NCBI GenBank assembly: GCA_903871575.1
Contig: CAIQHJ010000126.1
Span: forward strand, 1-44,505
Direction of reading: 5' to 3'
Source of the DNA: an uncultured Bacteroidota bacterium
GTDB lineage: Bacteria; Bacteroidota; Bacteroidia; Chitinophagales; Chitinophagaceae
DNA length: 44,505 nt
The notes under the pieces are model-generated. The model was not told the DNA's origin and searched no databases. It saw only the letters and a program-made list of their open reading frames with translations. Positions within the stretch are counted from its first letter, which is position 1. The number at the start of each line of letters is the position of its first letter. The translations under genes and the position numbers were made by a program. Positions 1 through 9,834 of the stretch are shown piece by piece.

Positions 1-1044
1 GTGCAACAGGAATTAGATCTTTGGCTACATCGATGCCAACACTCATACACTTTTGGTAAATGTTGGGGAAATGAGCGGTAAAAGATTCCATTGGCAAATG
101 TCTGCAATCCAAATACACAAATTCTGTCCCGTTTAATTTCATTTCATTATCAATTGCCCTGGCAACGATGTCTCTTGGTGCCAAATCTTTTCTTTCGTCG
201 TATTTATGCATAAACGGATTGCCTTGTGCATCACACAGTATTCCGCCATCGCCCCTAACCGCTTCCGTTATCAGAAAGGAATAGCCATGAACACCCGGCT
301 CGTATAATGCAGTAGGATGGAACTGAATAAATTCCATGTTTTCAATTCTGCCTTTTGCTCTATACACCATTGCAACACCATCTCCAGTTGCAATCGTAGG
401 GTTGGTTGTTGTTCTATAAATTTGTCCATTCCCTCCAGTAGCAAGCATGGTTATTTTAGATACAATTTTTTCTATTTTATTGGAATTTAAATTCAACACA
501 TACACACCATAACATTCAATGTTGGGTGTAGATTTAGTTACCAAATAACCCAAATGGTGTTGTGTGATCAAGTCAAGAACAAAGCAATGACTTATTAATT
601 GAACGTTTTTGCATTGCTTGATGGCTTCGAGCAGCACGCGTTCCATCTCCTTACCTGTAACATCTTTATGATGCAAAATTCTGTTTTCGCTATGGCCACC
701 TTCCTTCCCCAATTTAAAATCGCCATCTGCATCTTTGTCAAAACGCGCACCCCAATCAATCATCTCCCGAATTCTATCCACACCTTCTTTTACAACAATA
801 TCTACAATGACCTTATTACACAAGCCGTCTCCGGCAATTAAGGTATCTGCAATGTGTTTGGTAAAACTATCTTCATCAAAATTCATCACTGCGGCAATTC
901 CACCTTGTGCATACTTGGTGTTGGTTTCGTCGCTCGATGCTTTGGTAATAATGGTGATGGATTTTTCTGGAAAATGTTGCGCAACTTTCAATGCATATGT
1001 TAAACCCGCAATGCCCGAACCTATTATGAGAAAATCTGTTTCCA
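1..1044 (-). CDS. nadB: L-aspartate oxidase (partial, C-terminus beyond window start)
   Basis: Minus-strand translation from ATG at 1044 begins METDFLIIGSGIAGLTYALKVA (FAD dinucleotide-binding motif), with GGIAAV, HHKDVTGKEMER and EFIQFHPTALY motifs typical of NadB; open at position 1. Confidence 0.9.
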
Positions 1045-1063
1045 TGTGTTGAGGTGGCTAAAC

Positions 1064-3040
1064 TTAAGAAGATTGCATGTTTTCTGCATCAACCCAAGCA
1101 CCGTTTTCTTTTAATAAATTAATGAGTTCATCTACTGCCACATCGCTATTGATATTGCGCTTCATGATTTCTTTTCCTTTGTACAAAGTGATTTTATCAA
1201 CCCCACTGCCTACATAACCAAAATCGGCATCGGCCATTTCACCCGGACCATTTACAATACATCCCATGATGGCAATTTTCACGCCTTTTAGATGATTGGT
1301 AACCGCTCTAATTTTAGCGGTTGTTTCTTGCAAATCAAACAATGTTCTACCACAGCTTGGACAGCTGATGTATTCTGTTTTAGAAATTCTTGTTCTTGTA
1401 GCTTGTAAAATTCCGAATGCAATTGAATTCATGGTTTCTTGCGTAGGCAGGATGTCTGGATTACCATAATGATAGCCCATACAAATGCCATCGCTCATGC
1501 CGTCTATTAGCAACGCACCCAATTCAATGGAATAGTGAATTAAGCTTTTTTCGAAGGTAGAATGGTTGCTATCGGTGATCACAACAACCGGATTTTTAAC
1601 GTCGTGCTTCCCCAACATTTGAAACATGCTACGAATGGATTGCACGGCATTTTTATTTTCGGTACTCAGACAAATAACTGCAGTTTCATCTAATCTTAAT
1701 TTTTGTAAAGCAACTTCCATTTGGCTAACATCTGTTCCAAATGAAAAACAATCGAGCATTACAAAGTTGATGCTTGGTGAGTGTGTTAAGTTTTCGTTGA
1801 GGTATGCTTCTGCAGAAAAAATAGGAACTGCGGTTTGTTGATCTGTTGTAGCAGCCCAATCTTCATGATTTAAAATAACACGTAATGTTCCTGGAAGCGC
1901 AAATTGGGGCATTGATTTGCAATAAACATAATCTGCAGCGCCATCAGCAATATTCCATTTATCCAAATTGGATTGGTAATGATATCCAATGGCTTGAAGG
2001 TCTTGCGCATTGATGGTGTGGTATTTGTAGAAATCGGCAACCACCACCGGCACTTGTTTTGAGCCAATATTGGCTACTTGAAACGTTTCTCTACGTTGAT
2101 ATTGAAATGGATTATAAAAATATTTTTCAGGCGTTGGCACGTTCGATAATGATGTCAGGTTTTGATATCTTTCCACCAAATCTTTACAAACCGGAATTTC
2201 CAATTCTGGGTCTTCGGTAAGGGATACACGAATGGTATCGCCAATTCCATCTTCCAGTAAAGTACCAATACCAATGGCTGATTTTATTCTTCCATCTTCG
2301 CCATCACCAGCTTCTGTAACACCCAGGTGCAAAGGATAGCACTCACCAAATTCATGCATCATGTGATGGATGAGGAGTCGATAAGCATGTACCATAACTT
2401 GAGGATTGCTGCTCTTCATGCTAAGCACAATATTGTGATAATCCGCTGCTCGGGCGATGCGTAAAAATTCCATCGCACTTTCTACCATACCTATAGCGGT
2501 ATCGCCATAACGACTCATGATTCTATCGCTTAAACTACCATGATTGGTTCCAATGCGCATGGCAGTTCCATGTTCCTTGCAAATTAGCACCAACGGTGTG
2601 AAGCGTTCTCTAATTCTTTCTATCTCTTCAACATATTCTTGATCGGTGTATTCAATTTGTTCAAATTTTTTCTTGTCAACATAATTACCCGGATTCACTC
2701 TTACCTTCTCTACTATCTTAGCTGCAATTTCTGCTGCATTGGGTGTGAAATGTATGTCGGCTACTAACGGTGTTTCGTAACCTCTTTTCCTCAATTCGTC
2801 TTTTATGTTTTGTAGATTTTCTGCTTCTTTTTTTGAAGGTGCGGTTATCCTCACCATATCTGCGCCAGCTTCAATGCAACGGATGGTTTGTTCTACTGTT
2901 GCCATCGTATCCATCGTGTCGGTGGTTGTCATGGTTTGCACAACAATGGGATTGTCTCCGCCCAATAACACATGACCAACTTTTACAACTCTTGTTGGAA
3001 GTCGCTTGTAGCTTGTTAACGATGCACTATACAATTGCAT
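1064..3040 (-). CDS. ispG: 4-hydroxy-3-methylbut-2-enyl diphosphate synthase, long (insert-containing) form
   Basis: 658 aa; VQTMTTTDTMD, ADIHFTPNAA, KVRVNPGNY, C-terminal CPSCGRTLFDL and GCIVNGPGEMADAD motifs. Confidence 0.95.
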   Translation of the reverse strand: MQLYSASLTSYKRLPTRVVKVGHVLLGGDNPIVVQTMTTTDTMDTMATVEQTIRCIEAGADMVRITAPSKKEAENLQNIKDELRKRGYETPLVADIHFTPNAAEIAAKIVEKVRVNPGNYVDKKKFEQIEYTDQEYVEEIERIRERFTPLVLICKEHGTAMRIGTNHGSLSDRIMSRYGDTAIGMVESAMEFLRIARAADYHNIVLSMKSSNPQVMVHAYRLLIHHMMHEFGECYPLHLGVTEAGDGEDGRIKSAIGIGTLLEDGIGDTIRVSLTEDPELEIPVCKDLVERYQNLTSLSNVPTPEKYFYNPFQYQRRETFQVANIGSKQVPVVVADFYKYHTINAQDLQAIGYHYQSNLDKWNIADGAADYVYCKSMPQFALPGTLRVILNHEDWAATTDQQTAVPIFSAEAYLNENLTHSPSINFVMLDCFSFGTDVSQMEVALQKLRLDETAVICLSTENKNAVQSIRSMFQMLGKHDVKNPVVVITDSNHSTFEKSLIHYSIELGALLIDGMSDGICMGYHYGNPDILPTQETMNSIAFGILQATRTRISKTEYISCPSCGRTLFDLQETTAKIRAVTNHLKGVKIAIMGCIVNGPGEMADADFGYVGSGVDKITLYKGKEIMKRNINSDVAVDELINLLKENGAWVDAENMQSS

Positions 3041-3061
3041 AATTTGATTTTAATAACTTAA

Positions 3062-3931
3062 TTATTTTTTTCCTTTAAAAAATCCGTAATGGGTAAGGAT
3101 GTTATTCGTAATATCTACACCCAATTTTTCGCTTTGTTGTGCTGTAGAATTTTCGAGGTTTGATATAGATGCTACTGTTTCATTAATGTTTGCTTTTTTT
3201 GACTTTAACACCGTTGTAAAAAAGTACACGTGCCTGTTTTCTTCAATCCATCCCGTAACCCATTGAATAAGATGATTGCTTTTGTCTTTCACTGTTGCTG
3301 TTTTATAGTTGATCGCATAAACACTATTGTTAATTTGCGACATCATATCTCTAACGCTTAATTGCACCGATTTTCTGAAAGGCAATTGATCAAAATACAA
3401 ACGCTTCATGAAGCCCAATTGTTCATCAGCAGAAATTTGGAGTGTATTGTTTTGCCAAAAATTTGTTGTTTCATCTCCAATATTTTTATTGCCATAACCA
3501 ATGCTATCGATCCACAACTGCATGGTTGTTTTACCAATTTTTTGGGCAATGAATTGTGTAGCTGATGCCGAATTTTTTTGAAAGGCTTCAATGAGATTCA
3601 TGTGTTGTATGGAGCTGTCTTGGACCAAAGGAAGATCAAATAAAATAGGCGCTTTTTCATCTGCTACGACCCCTGTTTCCAAAGCAACAAGTGCGTTAAA
3701 AATATCGAAACTAGCTCCAGGCGCATATCTTATCGTATCCATGCCTATATTGAAAACCGTAATTTTTCCGGTTGCATTGTCTAACAATGTAAAGCAACCT
3801 TCTACATTTTTCTCGTCAAAATATGATTTGAGTTCATTGTCGATATTCGCTTTGTTTACAGAACATCCCAATAAAGAGAAAAGAGAAATTAAAACGATGC
3901 TGTAAATAAAAATGGAGTTGATTTTTTTCAT
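3062..3931 (-). CDS. Class D beta-lactamase (OXA)-like lipoprotein with altered catalytic motif
   Basis: 289 aa; lipobox LLGC; APGASFDIFNALVALE aligns with OXA PASTFKIPNALIALE; YGN motif, FW..NTLQISADEQLGFMKRLYFDQLPF and WVTGWIE match class D conserved blocks. Confidence 0.75.
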   Translation of the reverse strand: MKKINSIFIYSIVLISLFSLLGCSVNKANIDNELKSYFDEKNVEGCFTLLDNATGKITVFNIGMDTIRYAPGASFDIFNALVALETGVVADEKAPILFDLPLVQDSSIQHMNLIEAFQKNSASATQFIAQKIGKTTMQLWIDSIGYGNKNIGDETTNFWQNNTLQISADEQLGFMKRLYFDQLPFRKSVQLSVRDMMSQINNSVYAINYKTATVKDKSNHLIQWVTGWIEENRHVYFFTTVLKSKKANINETVASISNLENSTAQQSEKLGVDITNNILTHYGFFKGKK

Positions 3932-3982
3932 TGATGCTTTTTGTACGATGGATATGCTGTAGTTCCAGCAGTAAATTGATTG

Positions 3983-4561
3983 TTATTTTTTGATGTGTTG
4001 TGCGGTTGCTTCTAATGCATTGTAAAAGTCTGTTCCAAATTTTCTCACCAAAGGCTCTTTTAAAAATTCATACACGGGCACTTTTAATTTTTTTCCCAAA
4101 CTACATGCGGCTTTGCAATGATCTTCCCTGGGTTCATAATTGGCATATTCAGTTACACCATCCTTGCTCTTTTTTACGATAATGGGGAAAAGATGACAAC
4201 TGATGGGTTTTTTCCATTTTACCTTTCCATCCAAATAAGCTTGCTCTATGCCACATTTCACAATACCATTGTCGTCAACAATTCCGTATACACAAATTTT
4301 GCTTTCGATGGTTGGTGTAACCCATCCAAATTCTGCATTGTATACATATCGACCTTGTTTTTTGATTTCTTCGAGGCTAACTTCATTGAGATAAGGCAAT
4401 ACCGCATCATACACTTCGTCTATGTGTTGCAGTTCTTTTCTGTCGAGCGGTGCACCTGCATCACCATCTACACAACAAGCACCTTTGCATTTGGAAAGAT
4501 CACAAACAAATTGTTCGGAAAGAATTTTATCACTCAGTAAAACGTGGTCTATGGCGATCAT
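3983..4561 (-). CDS. DUF3109-type cysteine-rich protein
   Basis: MIAIDHVLLSDKILSEQFVCDLSKCKGACCVDGDAGAPL with conserved Cys (KCKGACC, CHLFPI, CKAAC); the ORF track extends upstream to 4600, but MIAIDHV is the likely start. Confidence 0.75.
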   Translation of the reverse strand: MIAIDHVLLSDKILSEQFVCDLSKCKGACCVDGDAGAPLDRKELQHIDEVYDAVLPYLNEVSLEEIKKQGRYVYNAEFGWVTPTIESKICVYGIVDDNGIVKCGIEQAYLDGKVKWKKPISCHLFPIIVKKSKDGVTEYANYEPREDHCKAACSLGKKLKVPVYEFLKEPLVRKFGTDFYNALEATAQHIKK

Positions 4562-4603
4562 GACGCAAAAATACAATGGAATAATGATTTGAAGCCACAA
4601 TTC

Positions 4604-5266
4604 TTATTCTGTTGTACCACTATTTTTCCATTGAAAACTGTTGATGAGATGCTGGATGTCTTTTTCAAGAAATTGTTGAACAGGCAACAATGAATCGGCA
4701 TTGGGTGTTGTGTTGAAATACAATGCGCCCCTTATAAAATGCTTGCTGCTATCACTGAGAAAAAACTGATTGGCAGTTGCGGCATTTCCACCCACTTTGA
4801 AGAATATACCAGAAACCCGATTGGCGGTATGAATTAAACTGTCGTTGATAGACGTCGCAGCAACATCGTTTTTATTGGTAAGGTTGAAAGCGTCGTTGAC
4901 CATTAAATCAAATTGATTGATGCCAAATGAATCTTTGTAACTGCCATTGGCTTGCTTCACTTTAAACAATGCTTTTCCACCAATTGATTTATAACTCAAA
5001 AACAAACGTGCATCATAATCTGGAAAATCTATATTGATCCAGTATTTGTCCTCTGGGTTGTTGTCGAAATAAGTGCTATCCTTTAAAATTTGAGCATATA
5101 CAGGGTAATCAAAAGCAAATGGAAAGGATGGATTTTCGAAGCGTTGGTACTGATGCGGTGGAAGTGGAATTTTATAATACCCCTTTTTTTTAGTAGTGTA
5201 ATTTGAATTGCAAGCAAGAGCAGCAATAAGCAAGAAAAAACAACAAAGCGTTCGTAGAATGTGCAT
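4604..5266 (-). CDS. gldD: Gliding motility lipoprotein GldD
   Basis: Lipoprotein signal (LIAALAC), YYKIPLPPHQYQRFENPSFPFAFDYPVYA; adjacent to gldE. Confidence 0.88.
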   Translation of the reverse strand: MHILRTLCCFFLLIAALACNSNYTTKKKGYYKIPLPPHQYQRFENPSFPFAFDYPVYAQILKDSTYFDNNPEDKYWINIDFPDYDARLFLSYKSIGGKALFKVKQANGSYKDSFGINQFDLMVNDAFNLTNKNDVAATSINDSLIHTANRVSGIFFKVGGNAATANQFFLSDSSKHFIRGALYFNTTPNADSLLPVQQFLEKDIQHLINSFQWKNSGTTE

Positions 5267-5272
5267 GGGGTG

Positions 5273-6613
5273 TTAGTTGATTTGTTCTTGATGTTTGACG
5301 GCTACTTTTACTTTGTCGATTCTGTTTTTGTTGATCTCTAATGCAGAAAAAGTGTATACGCCAAAAATAAATTCCTGACCAATTGGAGGAAAAGCACCAG
5401 CAATTTCTAGAACAAGTCCGGCAATAGAGTTGCTATCGCCTCTTACTTTTTCAAATGTGCTGATGGGTATATTCATGACGCTGCAAAAATCATTAATCAT
5501 TGTTTTTCCTTCAAATACATAATTGAAGTCGTCAATTTTTTTATTGCCACTTTCTTCGTCATCAAATTCATCTTTAATATCTCCAATCACTTCTTCGATG
5601 ATGTCTTCTAAAGTTACAATACCCGAGGTGCCGCCAAACTCGTCTACAATTATTGCAAAATGGATATGTTTAGTCCGAAATTCTTGCAACAAGTCTTCAA
5701 TCATTTTTTGCTCATGTACAAAATAAGGCTTGCGGATAAACGGATGCCAATCGAAGCTGTCGGATTCGTGCAGAAAAGGCAAAAGGTCTTTGATATGCAA
5801 AACCCCTAAAATTTCATCCAGGTTTTTTTTAAACACGGGCAAACGAGAATAGTGCAAGTCTTCCGTTAATTTGATCAGGGCATGAAAAGAGAGTTCTGCT
5901 GGTATGCCACTAACATCCAATCTGGTTCTCATCACCTGTTTCACAGATGTGTCTCCAAATTTTCGAATCCCTTTTAGGATTTGTTTTTCTTCGTTGCTGG
6001 CTTCGTCTTCTGGCAACAAATCAATAGCATAATCCAAATTGGTATTGTCTAATGTAGCACCGCTTTGTGGCGAAATTCTTTTTTCGATGTTGTCGCTATA
6101 CCCCACAAACCTTTTGCTTAGTTTGTAAAAAATGCTATAGAAAACTTCTACAACAAGCGAAGACATTGAAGCAAACCAAACCTTGTGATGAGTAGCCCAA
6201 ACTTTTGGCAACACTTCTGCAAACAACACCAACAAGAAAGAAACAACCACCACTTTCATTAAAAAATGCAACAAGGGAGAATCAAACATTTCAAATTGAA
6301 GCCAATTTTCAATGAGCAAATTGGTGATTAAAATAATGCCGATGTTTATAAAACTATTTGCAACAAGCATTACACCCAATAAGGTTTTGGGCTCCTCCAA
6401 CAAACTCACCACACGCTTTAATGAAGGGTGTTTTCTTGTTTTTAAAATGTTGATGTCTTTGGGGGTGAGCGAAAAAAAAGCGACTTCGCTACCAGATAAA
6501 ATAAAAGAAAGGATTAACAAAACCAATACTGATACAATCAATACCGTAAGGGCTCCGGAAGACAATAAAAGAAAATTCATTTGCAGAAGTCCTAATGCCG
6601 AATGATGGTCCAA
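5273..6613 (-). CDS. gldE: Gliding motility-associated protein GldE (CNNM/CBS/CorC_HlyC family)
   Basis: 446 aa; N-terminal TM DUF21-like region (SGSEVAFFSLTPKDI), CBS region (VMRTRLDVSGIPAE..., FGGTSGIVTLEDIIEEVIGDIKDE), next to gldD. Confidence 0.88.
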   Translation of the reverse strand: MDHHSALGLLQMNFLLLSSGALTVLIVSVLVLLILSFILSGSEVAFFSLTPKDINILKTRKHPSLKRVVSLLEEPKTLLGVMLVANSFINIGIILITNLLIENWLQFEMFDSPLLHFLMKVVVVSFLLVLFAEVLPKVWATHHKVWFASMSSLVVEVFYSIFYKLSKRFVGYSDNIEKRISPQSGATLDNTNLDYAIDLLPEDEASNEEKQILKGIRKFGDTSVKQVMRTRLDVSGIPAELSFHALIKLTEDLHYSRLPVFKKNLDEILGVLHIKDLLPFLHESDSFDWHPFIRKPYFVHEQKMIEDLLQEFRTKHIHFAIIVDEFGGTSGIVTLEDIIEEVIGDIKDEFDDEESGNKKIDDFNYVFEGKTMINDFCSVMNIPISTFEKVRGDSNSIAGLVLEIAGAFPPIGQEFIFGVYTFSALEINKNRIDKVKVAVKHQEQIN

Positions 6614-6678
6614 AATAAATTATTTAGTTAACAAATACTGTTGTTGAAAACAGCTTATCATTTTTAAATACTGTGCTT

Positions 6679-7044
6679 TTACATTTCAAAATCATTGCTG
6701 GGTTGATTGTCAGATTTCTTATCCAACATCATGAGATGATCGCCAATAATTTCGGTTACCGATTTCTTATTGCCATCTTTATCATCCCAACTTCTCGTTT
6801 TTAATTTCCCTTCCAAATAGATTAAATTCCCTTTGTGCAAGTATTTTTGCGCCATTTCTGCCAAGCTCCTCCACAAAACAATTTGATGCCATTCGGTTTG
6901 AGTAATCAGTTTACCTGTTTTGTCTTTGTAAGTTTCTGAGGTAGCCAAAGTGAATTTCGCAACAGCCACATTGGCTTCTGTAAACAACATTTCAGGATCT
7001 TTCCCTAAATGTCCTATCAACGTCACTTTGTTTAGTCCCTTCAT
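6679..7044 (-). CDS. ssb: Single-stranded DNA-binding protein
   Basis: MKGLNKVTLIGHLGKDPEMLFTEANVAVAKFTLATSE... OB-fold SSB; acidic tail. Start MKGLNK preferred over the 7053 ORF start. Confidence 0.9.
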   Translation of the reverse strand: MKGLNKVTLIGHLGKDPEMLFTEANVAVAKFTLATSETYKDKTGKLITQTEWHQIVLWRSLAEMAQKYLHKGNLIYLEGKLKTRSWDDKDGNKKSVTEIIGDHLMMLDKKSDNQPSNDFEM

Positions 7045-7079
7045 AACAAACAATTAAATCCTCTTGAAAATTAAAGATA

Positions 7080-7087
7080 CAAATCTA
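7080..7087 (-). promoter_or_regulatory. Possible Bacteroidetes -7 element (TAGATTTG) upstream of ssb
   Basis: Minus strand reads TAGATTTG, an exact match to TAnnTTTG, about 35 nt upstream of the ssb ATG; no convincing -33 element seen. Confidence 0.35.
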
Positions 7088-7109
7088 GTCCAAAATAAAT
7101 GTTTGTGTT

Positions 7110-8186
7110 TTATAAATTTATCAGCCAATTTAAATTGCTAGAAATAATTTTTGGAAAAGCCAGTTGCTGGATTTGTTTTTTGGTGATGGGTGCATACATG
7201 TTAGTTTGCAATGGTGCTTTTAATTGGATGGTAATGAAAGTGCCTGTGATGGTTTGATGTGTCAGTTGCTGGTTGATGGGATTTGAGACTTCCAGTAATT
7301 CAAACGGCACATCAATAACTTTTTTCCATTCGGCTGAATTTATTATGGTATCAGCAGAACTACGGCTTGACTTTTCAATTAAAATAAACTCATGCAAGTT
7401 TTGCCAAATGTCTTTTGCTGTTCTGTTTCGAAAATAATATTGGTTTTTGTATTTCGCAGTGATATAAAAGAACCAACGCTGTTTTTTTATCAATTTTTTT
7501 GATTTCAACGGAAGAACATCAACAAGCTGTTGGTTGTAGGCGATGCAGTTTTTTTGCATCACACAATCCAAGCAAATTGGATTTTTAGGCTTACAAATGG
7601 TTGCACCAAAATCCATGATGGCCTGGTTAAAAGATGCAGATTGATGGGTAGGCAAAAGCTCCTGTGCTAAATGTGCAATTTGTTTTTTTCCCTGCGTCGT
7701 GTCTATTGGAATCTCAATACCAAAAAAACGAGACAATACGCGCATTACGTTTCCATCAACAACTGCATATGGCAAATCGAATGCAAAAGACGCGATTGCT
7801 GCTGCGGTATATGGACCAACGCCAGTGAGCGACAAAATTTCGGCATGGGTGTTTGGAAAAACCCCATTGCTTTCATTGCTAATTGTTTTTGCTGTGGTCA
7901 GTAAATTTTTACATCTACTATAATAACCCAGGCCTTCCCACATTTTGAAAACTTTTTTCTCGGGTGCGTTGGCTAAATCAGTAACCGTAGGAAATGCTTC
8001 AATGAATTTAAGATAATAAGTTAGTCCTTGTTCAACCCGTGTTTGTTGCAGCATGATTTCACTCAACCAAATTTTATATGGATCCTTTTCAAATTTCCAT
8101 GGCATCGAACGAAAATTGGAACTGTGATTCCAATTCAATAATTTTTTTACGAAAAAAGCCTGCCATTTCGATGAAAAACTGTCCAT
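7110..8186 (-). CDS. mutY: A/G-specific adenine glycosylase
   Basis: 358 aa; MLQQTRVEQGL, LTGVGPYTAAAIASFAFD, VDGNVMRVLSR, [4Fe-4S] motif CKPKNPICLDCVMQKNC. Confidence 0.93.
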   Translation of the reverse strand: MDSFSSKWQAFFVKKLLNWNHSSNFRSMPWKFEKDPYKIWLSEIMLQQTRVEQGLTYYLKFIEAFPTVTDLANAPEKKVFKMWEGLGYYSRCKNLLTTAKTISNESNGVFPNTHAEILSLTGVGPYTAAAIASFAFDLPYAVVDGNVMRVLSRFFGIEIPIDTTQGKKQIAHLAQELLPTHQSASFNQAIMDFGATICKPKNPICLDCVMQKNCIAYNQQLVDVLPLKSKKLIKKQRWFFYITAKYKNQYYFRNRTAKDIWQNLHEFILIEKSSRSSADTIINSAEWKKVIDVPFELLEVSNPINQQLTHQTITGTFITIQLKAPLQTNMYAPITKKQIQQLAFPKIISSNLNWLINL

Positions 8187-8280
8187 TTTAGGTTAATTTT
8201 CGACAAACCTATTGATTCTCACCTTCTTATTTTTGTTTTTCGAAATATTTTTTATACCTTACTTCTAAAATTATTTGCAT

Positions 8281-8604
8281 ATGAGAAAAGCAGATTTAAT
8301 AAACAAAATTTCAGAGAAAACAGGTATTCCAAAAGTAGACGTTTTGGTAACCCTTGAAACAATGTTTAGAGAAGTAAAAGCTTCTTTAGCAAATGGTGAA
8401 AACCTTTACATTCGTGGGTTTGGTAGTTTTATAATTAAAAAACGAGCTGCAAAAATTGGCAGAAACATAAAGAAAAACGTATCTGTATCTATCCCCGAGC
8501 ATTTTATTCCAGCTTTCAAACCAGCAAAGGAATTTGTAAATGAAATCAAATCATCTCCCAACATTAAAGAAGCGCCTGAAGTTGCTGACGATAACGAGGA
8601 TTAA
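8281..8604 (+). CDS. HU/IHF family DNA-binding protein
   Basis: MRKADLINKISEKTGIPKVDVLVTLETMF...ENLYIRGFGSFIIKKRAAKIGRNIKKN; ATG at 8281. Confidence 0.92.
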   Translation: MRKADLINKISEKTGIPKVDVLVTLETMFREVKASLANGENLYIRGFGSFIIKKRAAKIGRNIKKNVSVSIPEHFIPAFKPAKEFVNEIKSSPNIKEAPEVADDNED

Positions 8605-8613
8605 TGTACATTT

Positions 8614-9501
8614 GTGCCCCTCACAAAAAATCGAGGGGAATCATCATTGAAAAAGCAAATTATTTTGGTTTTGGCTGCTGTTGCGATTATAGCAGTCTTA
8701 TTTTTTTTAGGCAAAACTACTACTGAAAAGAAAGCAGTTGCACCTGAAAAACAACCTACTGAACAGGTAGATGCTTTTGACATTCAAAAATTTCTGCAAC
8801 AGGAGAAAGCAAAACTAACCCCTACTCAAAAAGAAACGCTTTCCAAAATAGAGGAAAACAGCAGTACAACTGATACAAGTATATCTCAACAACGCATTTT
8901 ATTAAATACCGCAAACTTTTGGAAAGACAGTGTGCAGCGCATAGAATTGTATGCTTTTTACATGAATGAAATTTCAAAGTTGGATTATTCAGAAAAAAAC
9001 CTCACCTTCGCAGCCCAAATATTTTTAAGCTTGCTGAGAGAAGAACACGATACGGCAAAGTTGGAATGGGAAACAGATCAAGCGGTTCAATTGTTTTCAA
9101 AGGCAATTGAGTTAAACCCAGCGGATGAGGATTTGAAAATTGATTTGGGAAGTTCTTATGTTTTTGGGAAGGGAAGAAATGGCAATCCGCAAGAAACAAT
9201 GAAAGGTATACAAGAGTTGCTCAGTGTTGTGAGAAGAGATTCAACCAACATGAAGGCACAACTGGTACTAGGAATTGGCGGGTTGGTGTCGGGACAATAC
9301 GAAAAAGCTGTTTCGAGGTTATTGAAAGTGGTGAGTAATGAGCCAAACAATTTGGAAGCAGTTGCATTTTTAGCTGATGCTTACGCGGCAATAGGCGATA
9401 AAGCTGCCGCAATTAAATGGTATACGCTCAGCAAACGATTAGCCAACAACCCTTCTTACTCAAAAGAAGTTGACAACAGAATTAAATTGCTTAATCAATA
9501 A
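8614..9501 (+). CDS. Tetratricopeptide-repeat protein with N-terminal TM segment
   Basis: LKKQIILVLAAVAIIAVLFFLG membrane segment; TPR-like LFSKAIELNPADEDLKIDLGSSYVFG...; real start may be TTG at 8647. Confidence 0.75.
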   Translation: MPLTKNRGESSLKKQIILVLAAVAIIAVLFFLGKTTTEKKAVAPEKQPTEQVDAFDIQKFLQQEKAKLTPTQKETLSKIEENSSTTDTSISQQRILLNTANFWKDSVQRIELYAFYMNEISKLDYSEKNLTFAAQIFLSLLREEHDTAKLEWETDQAVQLFSKAIELNPADEDLKIDLGSSYVFGKGRNGNPQETMKGIQELLSVVRRDSTNMKAQLVLGIGGLVSGQYEKAVSRLLKVVSNEPNNLEAVAFLADAYAAIGDKAAAIKWYTLSKRLANNPSYSKEVDNRIKLLNQ

Positions 9502-9550
9502 ACATTAAGCATCGATCGGAAATAATATTTTTAACAAAAAAGACTAGGTT

Positions 9551-9640
9551 ATGCCTTGTGGTAAAAAAAGAAAACGTCATAAAATCGCTACTCATAAGCG
9601 TAAAAAACGTTTAAGAAAAAATCGTCATAAGAAAAAATAA
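9551..9640 (+). CDS. 29-aa highly basic protein, bS22/AURKAIP1-COX24-like small ribosomal protein
   Basis: ATG..TAA ORF translating to MPCGKKRKRHKIATHKRKKRLRKNRHKKK; too short for the ORF track; resembles Bacteroidota proteins annotated AURKAIP1/COX24 domain. Confidence 0.82.
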   Translation: MPCGKKRKRHKIATHKRKKRLRKNRHKKK

Positions 9641-9671
9641 TTCATTCAGCTAACACTGAATAGATTACTAT

Positions 9672-9721
9672 TGCACAAGAAAGTTATGTTGTCATTTCCT
9701 TCTTGTGCACTTTATTTTTTT
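9672..9721 (+). terminator. Rho-independent terminator downstream of the small basic protein
   Basis: TGCACAAGAA (9672-9681) ... TTCTTGTGCA (9700-9709) followed by CTTTATTTTTTT. Confidence 0.7.
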
Positions 9722-9834
9722 AAAACGATAACGTGTGTGCTGAATGCTTGCCCACTTTATTACTTCAATATACCATTGGGTCAATTGAAAGTTTTTCCCA
9801 CCGTTATGCATAATAGGTCTCAAACTGAAACGAG

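Noticed and set aside
1064-3040. Unusually long IspG as a novel fusion
   Set aside because: The central insert domain is the known long form of IspG found in Bacteroidota and plants.
4604-6613. gldD/gldE plus distant porX as a new secretion locus
   Set aside because: Both are standard gliding/T9SS genes in conserved Bacteroidota contexts; nothing atypical seen.
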